Position numbers and translations under genes: made by a program
Notes under the pieces: generated by a model
Told to the model about the DNA's origin: nothing
The model's database searches: none
Seen by the model: only the letters and a program-made list of their open reading frames with translations
In this document: piece by piece, positions 30,502-39,266 of the stretch
Numbering within the stretch: the first letter of the stretch is position 1
How the letters are laid out: each line of letters opens with the position of its first letter
DNA from: Rhynchopus euleeides
Taxonomy: Eukaryota > Euglenozoa > Diplonemea > Diplonemida > Diplonemidae
DNA: 64,000 bases
NCBI GenBank assembly: GCA_963210315.1
Contig: OY723316.1
Coordinates: 186,001 to 250,000 of the forward strand
Direction: 5' to 3'

Positions 30502-32340
30502 GTCGGCCCAGGGTCTGGACACCACTCCTGGACCCGGCCCAGTACGGGCGAGATCGGCCCATAGCCGGCCCAGCACTGCCGAGATCGGCCCATGTCCGGC
30601 CCAGTACGTGCGAGATCGGCCCATAGCCGGCCCAGCACTGCCGAGATCGGCCCATGTCCGGCCCAGTACGGGCGAGATCGGCCCATGTCCGGCCCAGTAC
30701 GGGCGAGATCGGTCCATAGCCGGCCCAGCACTGCCGAGATCGGCCCATAGCCGGCCCAGTACGGGCGAGATCGGCCCATGTCCGGCCCAGCACTGCCGAG
30801 ATCGGCCCATGTCCGGCCCAGCACTGCCGAGATCGGCCCATAGCCGGCCCAGTACGGGCGAGATCGGCCCATAGCCGGCCCAGCACTGCCGAGATCGGCC
30901 CATGTCCGGCCCAGCACTGCCGAGATCGGCCCATAGCCGGCCCAGTACGGGCGAGATCGGCCCATAGCCGGCCCAGCACTGCCGAGATCGGCCCATGTCC
31001 GGCCCAGCACTGCCGAGATCGGCCCATAGCCGGCCCAGTACGGGCGAGATCGGCCCATAGCCGGCCCCGCACTGCCGAGATCGGCCCATAGCCGGCCCAG
31101 TACGGGCGACATCGGCCCATAGCCGGCCCAGCACTGCCGAGATCGGCCCATGTCCGGCCCAGCACTGCCGAGATCGGCCCATAGCCGGCCCAGTACGGGC
31201 GAGATCGGCCCATAGCCGGCCCAGCACTGCCGAGATCGGCCCATGTCCGGCCCAGCACTGCCGAGATCGGCCCATAGCCGGCCCAGCACTGCCGAGATCG
31301 GCCCATGTCCGGCCCAGCACTGCCGAGATCGGCCCATAGCCGGCCCAGTACGGGCGAGATCGGCCCATAGCCGGCCCAGCACTGCCGAGATCGGCCCATA
31401 GCCGGCCCAGTACGGGCGAGATCGGCCCATGTCCGGCCCAGTACGGCCGAGATCGGCCCGTAGCCGGCCCAGCACTGCCGAGATCGGCCCATGTCCGGCC
31501 CAGTACGGGCGAGATCGGCCCATAGCCGGCCCAGCACTGCCGAGATCGGCCCATAGCCGGCCCAGTACGGGCGAGATCGGCCCATAGCCGGCCCAGCACT
31601 GCCGAGATCGGCCCATAGCCGGCCCAGTACGGGCGAGATCGGCCCATGTCCGGCCCAGTACGGCCGAGATCGGCCCGTAGCCGGCCCAGCAGTGCCGAGA
31701 TCGGCCCATGTCCGGCCCAGTACGGGCGAGATCGGCCCATAGCTGGCCCAGCACTGCCGAGATCGGCCCATAGCCGGCCCAGTACGGGCGAGATCGGCCC
31801 ATAGCCGGCCCAGTACGGGCGAGATCGGCCCGTAGCCGACCCAGCAGTGCCGAGATCGGCCCATGTCCGGCCCAGTACGGGCGAGATCGGCCCATAGCCG
31901 GCCCAGCACTGCCGAGATCGGCCCATAGCCGGCCCAGTACGGGCGAGATCGGCCCATAGCCGGCCCAGTACGGCCGAGATCGGCCCATGTCCGGCCCAGT
32001 ACGGCCGAGATCGGCCCGTAGCCGGCCCAGCAGTGCCGAGATCGGCCCATGTCCGTCCCAGTACGGGCGAGATCGGCCCATAGCCGGCCCAGCACTGCCG
32101 AGATCGGCCCATAGCCGGCCCAGTACTGCCGAGATCGGCCCATGTCCGGCCCAGTACGTGCGAGATCGGCCCGTAGCCGGCCCAGCACTGCCGAGATCGG
32201 CCCATGTCCGGCCCAGTACGGGCGAGATCGGCCCATAGCCGGCCCAGTACGTGCGAGATCGGCCCATAGCCGGCCCAGTACTGCCGAGATCGGCCCATGT
32301 CCGGCCCAGTACGGGCGAGATCGGCCCATAGCCGGCCTAG
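30502..32340. repeat. 31-bp minisatellite A, about 59 units
   Basis: Period 31, with two main variants (agtacgggcgagatcggccc and agcactgccgagatcggccc, alternating with catagccgg or catgtccgg). The first unit (30502-30532) is of the type found in array B, which ties the two arrays together. All three minus-strand frames are open for over 600 codons, an effect of the repeat and not evidence of genes. Confidence 0.95.
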
Positions 32341-32346
32341 TCGTAG

Positions 32347-32534
32347 GATGCTGAACGAAGACAGCCAGCAGGCGCTGCTCTTCGATGACTACTCCACAGA
32401 GACGAAGATCACGACACTCGTGGTCACAGACGTGCAGGCCTCGACCCTCTGCTTGGAGAAGTCTTTCGAGGGAATGCGGAAGGCGCTAGAAATCCACAAC
32501 CATGTGATCCGGAAGTGCATTGCGGGCGTGGCGG
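32347..32534 (+). CDS. Class III adenylyl/guanylyl cyclase exon fragment
   Basis: Codes MLNEDSQQALLFDDYSTETK, then VTDVQASTLCLEKSFEGMRK, then ALEIHNHVIRKCIAGVAG. VTDVQASTLCLE followed by the helix leading to ALEIHNHVIR is the start of the class III nucleotidyl cyclase catalytic domain; D in TDVQ would be the first metal-binding aspartate, and S/T positions match the family. The exon is bounded by TAG at 32344-32346 (acceptor-like) and GTATGAG at 32535 (donor-like), just where the next conserved block (GYEVKTEGD-type) should begin. No other cyclase exon is found in the window. Both sides are 31-bp arrays within the 4.56-kb element, so it is probably a captured fragment; an exon of a functional gene with array-filled introns is the alternative. 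Confidence 0.75.
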
Positions 32535-32555
32535 GTATGAGGCAGGACATCGTCA

Positions 32556-33470
32556 GTGTCTGGACAGCACTCCTGGGCTCGGCCCAGGGACTGGACATCA
32601 CTCCCTGGATCGGCCCAGTGTCTGGACAGCACTCCTGGGCTCGGCCCAGGGTCTGGACACCACTCCTGGGCTCGGCCCAGTGTCTGGACACCACTCCCTG
32701 GCTCGGCCCAGGGACTGGACAGCACTCCTGAGCTCGGCCCAGTGTCTGGACAGCACTCCTGGGCTCGGCCCAGGGTCTGGACACCACTCCCTGGCTCGGC
32801 CCAGGGTCTGGACATCACTCCCTGGCTCGGCCCAGTGTGGACAGCACTCCTGGGCTCGGCCCAGGGTCTGGACATCACTCCTGGGCTCGGCCCAGTGTCT
32901 GGACACCACTCCCTGGCTCGGCCCAGTGTCTGGACATCACTCCTGGGCTCGGCCCAGTGTCTGGACACCACTCCCTGGCTCGGCCCAGGGTCTGGACATC
33001 ACTCCTGGGCTCGGCCCAGTGTCTGGACACCACTCCCTGGCTCGGCCCAGGGTCTGGACAGCACTCCTGGGCTCGGCCCAGGGTCTGGACACCACTCCCT
33101 GGCTCGGCCCAGGGACTGGACAGCACTCCTGAGCTCGGCCCAGTGCCTGGACAGCACTCCTGGGCTCGGCCCAGGGTCTGGACACCACTCCCTGGCTCGG
33201 CCCAGGGACTGGACAGCACTCCTGAGCTCGGCCCAGTGCCTGGACAGCACTCCTGGGCTCGGCCCAGGGTCTGGACACCACTCCCTGGCTCGGCCCAGGG
33301 TCTGGACATCACTCCTGGGCTCGGCCCAGTGTCTGGACACCACTCCCTGGCTCGGCCCAGGGTCTGGACATCACTCCTGGGCTCGGCCCAGTGTCTGGAC
33401 AGCACTCCTGGGCTCGGCCCAGTGTCTGGACACGACTCGTCGGCTCGGCCGAGTGGGTCGAGCCCAGGAG
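32556..33470. repeat. 31-bp minisatellite B, about 29 units
   Basis: Unit ctcggcccagggtctggaca plus tcactcctggg, with cca/gca/tca and ggg/gtg variants, period 31. It begins immediately after the cyclase exon's donor region and shares the ctcggccca core and 31-bp period with arrays A and C. Its long open frames on both strands are repeat artefacts. Confidence 0.95.
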
Positions 33471-34175
33471 TGATGTCCAGACACTGTCTGGACGGGAAGC
33501 TCCCCGCAGTGAGTGGTCGGGGGCCGTGGCCACGACCTCGGGGTGATGTCCAGCCGAGCAGAACGTGGCGCCCGGAGTACCGAGTGTTTGCTCCACTCAG
33601 AGGGGGTTCGATGCAGGACCCCTTCCCAGTCATGATCTCCTCAGTGCCTCCATCGATCCCCTCCGTCAGGGATCTTGCTGTGTGTAACATTAGCACAAGA
33701 CCTAAACCCGCATCGCGTACCCATCCTTCGAAACCGTGCGATGTGCAATGTTGTGTTCATGTAGCTAGCTCGGAGAGTGTCTTAGCGAGCCCGCAAGGCT
33801 AGCTATATTTGCACCGTCCAACCAAATCTTGCTCAGCTTCGACTTGGCGCCGAGAGAGTTACGAGCGCTGCCCATAGAATCAGGTGTGCCGGGCGTGTGT
33901 GTCTTTATCAACACACGCAGACTCCTGCATACAGTAGACGGCCTACAGGCGAGGCGGAGTGTGACCTACTGTTGGGGGTGGTGAACTGGTCTGCGACGTC
34001 ATCCTGCTGGTGTGCGACGTCTCCACCTCCTGCGGCACAGGGGGCCTTGTGATCTGGAGCGCTGGGGCAGCGCGGTGCAATGTCGGAGTGCGGACGGGCC
34101 AAGTCCCCCTGCTCCTGTGCATGCAGCGCAGATTTCTTGTTGCTGCGGTCCAGACAGCGGGCCGAGACCGGATGT
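33471..34175. other. Unique sequence inside the 4.56-kb element
   Basis: About 0.7 kb between minisatellites B and C, no recognisable protein. The first part (33455-33490) is an inverted copy of array B sequence (gtcgagcccaggagtgatgtccagacac), giving a small hairpin with the array end. Confidence 0.5.
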
Positions 34176-34460
34176 GATGTCGGCCCACCCTCGGGACATC
34201 ACTGCCTGGCTCGGCCCACCCTCTGGACAGGACTGCGTGGCTCGGCCCATTCTCGGGACAGCACTGCCTAGCTCGGCCCACCCTCGGGACAGCACTGTCT
34301 GGCTCGGCCCGTTCTCGGGACAGCACTGTCTGGCTCGGCCCACCCTTGGGACAGCACTGCCTGGCTCGGCCCATTCTCGGGACATCACTGTCTGGCTCGG
34401 CCCACCCTTGGGACAGCACTGTCTGGCTCGGCCCGTTCTCGGGACAGCACTGCCTGGCTC
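34176..34460. repeat. 31-bp minisatellite C, about 9 units
   Basis: Unit ctcggcccaccctcgggaca plus gcactgcctgg, period 31. It aligns with B over ctcggccca and ggacagcact. All three arrays therefore look like descendants of one 31-bp unit. Confidence 0.92.
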
Positions 34461-34776
34461 CGCTTCGTGCCAGCACGAGCACTAGCCGTTGCTCCTGCAT
34501 TGCCCCAGGCGGCCAGCTCCCATCTTGGCTTGGCCCAGGATGACAGGTTGATCTCAATGTTTACCCGTGACACGGGCCCCGCCGTGCCTTCTCGTCCTGT
34601 GAGGGCTGAACAATGCACAGGGACCGCTCGACATTATTTTTTGGGTCCAAATGCGTGCTCCCAGCTAGGGGCCACCCAACTCCCCGCCCTTTTTTTTGCC
34701 TCCGATTTGGCCCATTTTCGGCCCATTTTGCCCTGCACCAGCCTGCACTTTTTTGCACCGGCTAGCGAAGACCCCC

Positions 34777-34920
34777 TAACATTGCGAGAAGGTGTTGGGA
34801 GATTTACTTTTCCATTCACTCTCGACGATCAAACCCCCCCTCCCTGCTTGTGGTGGCATGCGCACTTGGGGGCAGGGGGTCGGTGGGTGTGCCGAGTTGA
34901 ATTGAATCGGCAACAAACAG
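34777..34920 (+). repeat. Dispersed repeat R1, right half, then a second partial copy
   Basis: 34777-34846 resumes R1 (taacattgcgagaagg through cactctcgacgatcaaa). From 34845 a new left half starts (cttgtggtggcatgcgcac through gttgaattgaatcggc), so R1 copies are arranged in tandem here. Confidence 0.8.
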
Positions 34921-35675
34921 TACGCTGCCCGGGCGAACTTCGCACAGCCCGATCCCCGCTCCAACCACAGCTGCCAATCACATCTGTCGCTACATCTTAC
35001 TACCACCCCCCTCCACCACCCCACCCCACCCCACGCTGTGCGTGCGCATCGGGGATGGTGACGGCGAGTTGGAGGGCGGGACAGCCGGCGTTTTCCAACA
35101 CCGGCTGTCACCTCCGCCGTATGCCAACGTAGTTTTTTTTTCCTTTTCGCACACTCGTGTGGGCGGAAAAGGCAATCGCCACTAGCAAGTGGCCAAAACG
35201 TGCTCTATACACTAAACCCCACCCTTCATCGGGCTCAAGGGCGTTGGTTGTCATTTCAGGGTGTTGCGGTGGAGAAGCGTCAGCGCATCAGCAAACAAGA
35301 TACAGGCGGAGGGGGCGGTTGCTGCTGTGGAATGGTGTTGTGGCAACCGCCGATAACCCTTTTTTTTCCGGCATAGAAAAGTTCGGCGGTTGTTTACCCT
35401 GCAATCAATAGGAGGGGGCGGGAGGGGCAGGGGGGGGGGGGGGCGGGGGGGAATGCACTACCGTTTTCAGCGCCACCGCGAAGTGGCACTCTCCCTCAGC
35501 ACCCTCTCCCCCCCCCCCTCTCACCCACTGCTTCTACTTCTATTTCACTACCCCCCCCTCACCCCTGTGCTTTACCCTGGCTTCCCCAAAAAGGACCAAC
35601 ATTGCAAGAAGGTGCTGGGAGACTTACTTTTCCTTTCACTCTCGACGATTAAACCCCCCAGTGTAGGCAGGCCCT

Positions 35676-35880
35676 GTATTAAACTGTATTAAACACGTTT
35701 GTATGGGGGCCCTCGCTACGAGTCACTGTGAGTCACGAGTCGTCAGTTGTCAGCCAAACATGGCTGACTTCTCACTTTTTCTCACTCAGTCACACTTGGT
35801 AGCGAGGGCCCCCACTGTATTAAACTGTATTAAACTGTATTAAACTGTATTAAACTGTATTAAACTGTATTAAACTCGGC
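35676..35880. repeat. Decamer array actgtattaa, interrupted by a MITE
   Basis: The 10-bp unit actgtattaa is repeated on both sides of the MITE at 35705. The same unit and the same MITE recur at 36757-36945, so the two places probably share a duplication. Confidence 0.8.
35705..35813. mobile_element. 109-bp MITE, GGGGGCCCTCGCTAC ends (copy 1)
   Basis: Inverted ends GGGGGCCCTCGCTAC and GGTAGCGAGGGCCCCC-type right end. Virtually identical to 36818-36926. Left flank TAT, right flank ACT, so no clean duplication remains here. Confidence 0.85.
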
Positions 35881-35962
35881 GCTTTTTGAGTTTAGTACAA
35901 GGTACGTTTGTCACTGCAGGTACGGCACCACACAGACCCCCACACAGGAGGATTATCCATCA

Positions 35963-36690
35963 CAGGGCCTAATCTAAGGGGGGTCGGGGGGGGGTCAAAG
36001 ACCCCCCCCCCGCAGTTTGGGCCCCCTGGGGGGTCACTTTTAGCGGGGGCGGGGGGAGATTTCCCTGGGGACCAGTAGGAATGGGGTCTCCTGGCTGGGG
36101 AGCATGTTCAGCCCCGGTGCAGAGCCGCCTTGAGTCTAAGAGCTGTCTGTCAAGTTCGTGCAGCAAGTCGTTGACACGTGCAAGGAACAGATGCTCACTA
36201 CCGTGGCCTCCGGCGGCTGGGGGGCTCCGCCCCCCAGACCCCCCCTGTAGCGTGTGCCTGTCTCGCAAGTCCTTGAGCGTATGCGAGTGGCCATCTCCGC
36301 GTAGTCTCGGGCGCGCGAAGCGCGCCCGAGAAATTTGCACCTGGGAAAAATGTCGGGGGGACGTCCTGCCTGCTGGAGCCACGGTGAGTTCACCGAGGCG
36401 ACGAAGTGCAAGCACTGTGGCTTGCGCGCCTCGGGGAAGTCCGCATCGCGGCTCAAGAGCCACCTGCGGGGCTGCGAGAAGGCCCCCGAGGCCGTGAAGC
36501 AGAAGGCCACGGACGCCCCCACCACCACCCCGAAGAGGAAGGCCCCGGGGACTGACGGCCCAGGACCGGCGAAGCGGATGGCGCTCGGTGTTCCCCTGCC
36601 CTCAGCCAGCGAGAGGGCAATGATCGACATCGCCTGGTGTCGGTTCATCTTCAGCCGTGTTGTAGAGAACCCCTACTTCCAGGCCGGGCC
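35963..36690 (+). mobile_element. hAT element, 5' part only
   Basis: Begins with the hAT-like end CAGGGCC at 35963. It carries one inverted copy of the GC-hairpin unit (36165-36290) found in the hATs at 19549 and 44681, a perfect 12-bp-stem hairpin (36305-36331, loop GAA) and the start of a transposase gene. Similarity ends near 36690; no right end is seen. Start coordinate is tentative. Confidence 0.6.
36350..36690 (+). pseudogene. hAT transposase N-terminus with BED zinc finger, truncated
   Basis: ATG at 36350, 19 bases after a 12-bp-stem hairpin. CWSHGEFTEATKCKHCGLRA followed by LKSHLRGCEK gives a BED-type finger (aromatic W, C-x2-C, H-x4-C). After a Lys/Pro/Thr linker with nuclear-localisation character (TPKRKAPG) comes ERAMIDIAWCRFIFSRVVEN, matching the hAT segment that follows the BED finger. 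Coding similarity is lost after NPYFQ, and the frame closes at 36769. The catalytic RNase H-like and dimerisation regions are absent, so this copy cannot make an active enzyme. Confidence 0.75.
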
Positions 36691-36817
36691 CCCTCTCCAA
36701 AGAAGCGACACCCCCTCTGCCCCCATGACCTGCACACAAGGGTACTATAGTGTACAAAACCTGTATTAAACTGTCTTAAACTGTATTAAACCTGTATTAA
36801 ACTGTATTAAACTGTAT

Positions 36818-36926
36818 GGGGGCCCTCGCTACGAGTCACTGTGAGTCACGAGTCGTCAGTTGTCAGCCAAACATGGCTGACTTCTCACTTTTTCTCACTC
36901 AGTCACACTTGGTAGCGAGGGCCCCC
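36818..36926. mobile_element. 109-bp MITE, GGGGGCCCTCGCTAC ends (copy 2)
   Basis: Same sequence as 35705-35813, here with TAT on both sides as a 3-bp target duplication. It sits in actgtattaa decamers. Related but diverged copies are at 46633, 55440 and 61546. Confidence 0.9.
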
Positions 36927-36945
36927 TATTAAACTGTATTAAACA

Positions 36946-39191
36946 GGATGCAGATTTTGGGGACCTGTATTATACCTACACTGAAACCCCCCCCCCCTCC
37001 TCCCCCCTATGCTTTACCCTGGCTTCAACCTTCTGCTTTGTCTTTCTACCCAACAGCCCTCCTTCCTCTTCCCCCGACCCCCTCCCCTGACGTGCTTCCT
37101 TTTGCTCCTGCTTCCACTTCACTGCCCCCTCCCGACACATACCGGCTACAAACAGGGCAGCCATTGCAAGAGGGTGTCAAAGAAGGGGGATGGGGAGGGG
37201 GGAGGGGAAGGCAAAAATGGCAAACCTGCACACACCAGGTTTGTGGCGAGTTTTTTTGATTTTGATTCCCCCCCCCCCCCCTCCCCTGACGTGCTTCCTT
37301 CCGCTCCTGCTTCCACTTCACTGCCCCCTCCCGACACATACCGGCTACAAACAGGGCAGCCATTGCAAGAGGGTGTCAAAGAAGGGGGATGGGGAGGGGG
37401 GGGGGAAGGCAAAAAGGGCAAACCTACACACACCAGGTTTGCGGCGAGTTTTTTTATTTTGATTCCCCCCCTCCCCATCCCCTCCCCCCCTTATTTTTTT
37501 TGACCCGGGGAGGGAGTTGGTGCGCAAAGCACACAGCCATGTCTTATTGAAATATGCATACACGCAGTGGAGATGGTTGGGAAGCCAGATACCCCTTCCC
37601 CCTCCCCCATGTCCCGTCTCACCACAGCAGGACATGCCCCTGTGTTCAGGTCTCCGTGGGACCCCACGGCGTCCCGCCGCAGCACAGGCCGATTATCACC
37701 CCCATACCCTCAAGAGGGTGTTGGGAGAATTACCTTCCCTTCACCCCCTGCAATCCCCCCCCATCTGGATTGTTTTTTGAGAGTTGTGCAACAACGCAGG
37801 AAACTGTGCCAGTGCAGATCCTTGCAGAACTTCCCACACACTTCATGACATGGGTGTTCTCGCGATCGACGAATACCCTTCGGCTCTTCTATTGTTTCCC
37901 TTTCAGATTTGCACTAAAACACAGTTTTTGTGACAAACGCACTGTGCTCAAAAAGGTTGGCAGTAGAGACGATCAACAGTGTTGCTCACCTCTGCACTCC
38001 ACACCCCATCCCCCCCCCCGACGTGGATGTCAGACACAACCTGCATAACGAGTGAAGGGAGATCATCCTTTGTGCTCCCTTCTAATTCTATTTTCACTAC
38101 CTCCCCCCCCCCCCCCGGTGTGACCCAGAAGGTTTGCACAAACCACACCAAAAAGAAAAATCGTAGCAACCGCGCTTCCTCCCCCCTTCATGATGCGTTG
38201 ACGCTTCTACCAACCCCCCCCCCCCCCCCTCGGCAAACCCTTTCAAACCAACTTCCAAAAAAATCCAGTTTACCGCCGCCAAAACGCCACCAACCTCGGG
38301 TCAAAAACAGGTGGACCGACCCCCCCCCCCCCCCTCCATACCCTCATCATTGCAAGAGGGTGTTGGGGTGAATAGCCTTCCCTTCCCTTCCCTCCGCTCT
38401 CTCGATCTCCCTACCCTCTAGACCCTCAGACACTGCCTTCCGGTAGACATAGAGGCATGGGGGTGGGGGTGGGGGAGGGAGGGAGGGGTGGGAGGTGTAT
38501 ATTTTTGTCTCCCAACAAGGTATTTGTCAGGCGGAAATGCAGCGATAGGGGAAGTGCTAGGTGCTTGCATGTCACACACAGTCTTATGCGCCTGCCCAAT
38601 CACACACCAACACTTCCGCAGGCAAAATTTTCTGTGTGTGTCGTGCGATCAACGAAAAAAACTTTTTTCTCGTTTACCTTTCGTATTTCTTCACGAATGC
38701 CCCTGCACGACTCCAGCTATATTTTATGTCAAAACCACGGAGGTGGCCTTCCGACTCACTGACTGGCTTGACTGACTGACGGATGTGGCTTGATGTTGGC
38801 TGGATGCTTGTCATCCGCATTCCCCTCCATCCCTCCCCCCCCCCCCCCCCCCCCCCCCGCTCCAAAAATGCCACCCCACCACAGCCAAACGTGCACCGCA
38901 CACCGCTCCCATGCTACTGCCCCCCCCTCCCCCCCTTACCCATCACAAGTGTTGATGTTTTGAGTGTGGGGAGCGTCAAACACAGCACAGACAACAATTG
39001 CGTTCAACATTGAACGAGCGGCTGTACTGCGGTGCCGGGCATTTTTATACTATGCTTGGCCACACTGCCCTGCATGCCCTCCACCCTCCACCTCCCACAC
39101 ACCACACCCCCTCCTCCTCCTCCCAAAGGCACCGGGTAGCACCGCCACACACACTCCCCCCACCCCCCCTCTTCACCCACCCCTCGCCACC
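36946..39191. other. Intergenic region with repeats and C/G runs, no gene seen
   Basis: 37080-37475 is a tandem duplication. The rest has many long C runs (38104, 38213, 38316, 38837), an inverse R2-like copy (38160-38210) and R1-like fragments (gcaagagggtgttgggg near 38350). The last 200 bases are C/CT-rich and probably form the leader of the K+ channel gene. Confidence 0.5.
37080..37475. repeat. Two tandem copies of a ~199-bp unit
   Basis: Both copies run cctcccctgacgtgcttcct, then cgacacataccggctacaaa, then gggtgtcaaagaagggggat, then caccaggttt and gcgagtttttt. They differ mainly in homopolymer length. Confidence 0.9.
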
Positions 39192-39209
39192 ATGTCGCCT
39201 GGCCAGTGA
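39192..39209 (+). promoter_or_regulatory. Five-codon upstream ORF before the channel gene
   Basis: ATG TCG CCT GGC CAG TGA in a near-ideal start context (gccaccATG), 58 bases before the chosen channel start and in the same frame, closed by TGA. If transcribed it could limit initiation at 39267. Confidence 0.45.
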
Positions 39210-39266
39210 GATCGGGCGCCACCACCACACCCCGCCTCCACCTCCGCCACCTCCACCGGGGGCCTC

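Larger units (their letters stand above)
30214..34776. mobile_element. About 4.56-kb TIR element carrying minisatellites and a cyclase exon
   Basis: Left end GGGGGTCTTCGCT at 30214 and its complement AGCGAAGACCCCC ending at 34776. TAA lies on both sides (30211-30213, 34777-34779). The left half of repeat R1 stops at the left TAA and its right half resumes at the right TAA, exactly as in uninterrupted copies at 17994 and 46222. The same 13-bp end occurs in the 108-bp MITEs at 55059 and 59678, also with 3-bp duplications. Inside are three 31-bp arrays, one cyclase exon and unique sequence, but no transposase. A complementary end also lies at about 30354-30367, so a small MITE-like subunit (30214-30367) is an alternative for the left part; it lacks a matching TAA. 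Confidence 0.65.
34921..35962. other. Intergenic repeats, no gene seen
   Basis: Contains an R2-like stretch (35268-35335), G runs at 35403-35455, another R1 copy (about 35588-35660), a 109-bp MITE (35705-35813) and actgtattaa decamers (35676-35880). Confidence 0.55.

Noticed and set aside
30416-32329. Three overlapping minus-strand frames of more than 600 codons (MGRSRPYWAGHGPIS repeats)
   Set aside because: All three frames of the same strand are open because a 31-bp unit cycles through the frames. This is repeat composition, not a gene.
32556-33802. Long plus- and minus-strand frames (SGQHSWARPR and VQTLGRAQE repeats)
   Set aside because: Products of 31-bp array B, open on both strands at once.
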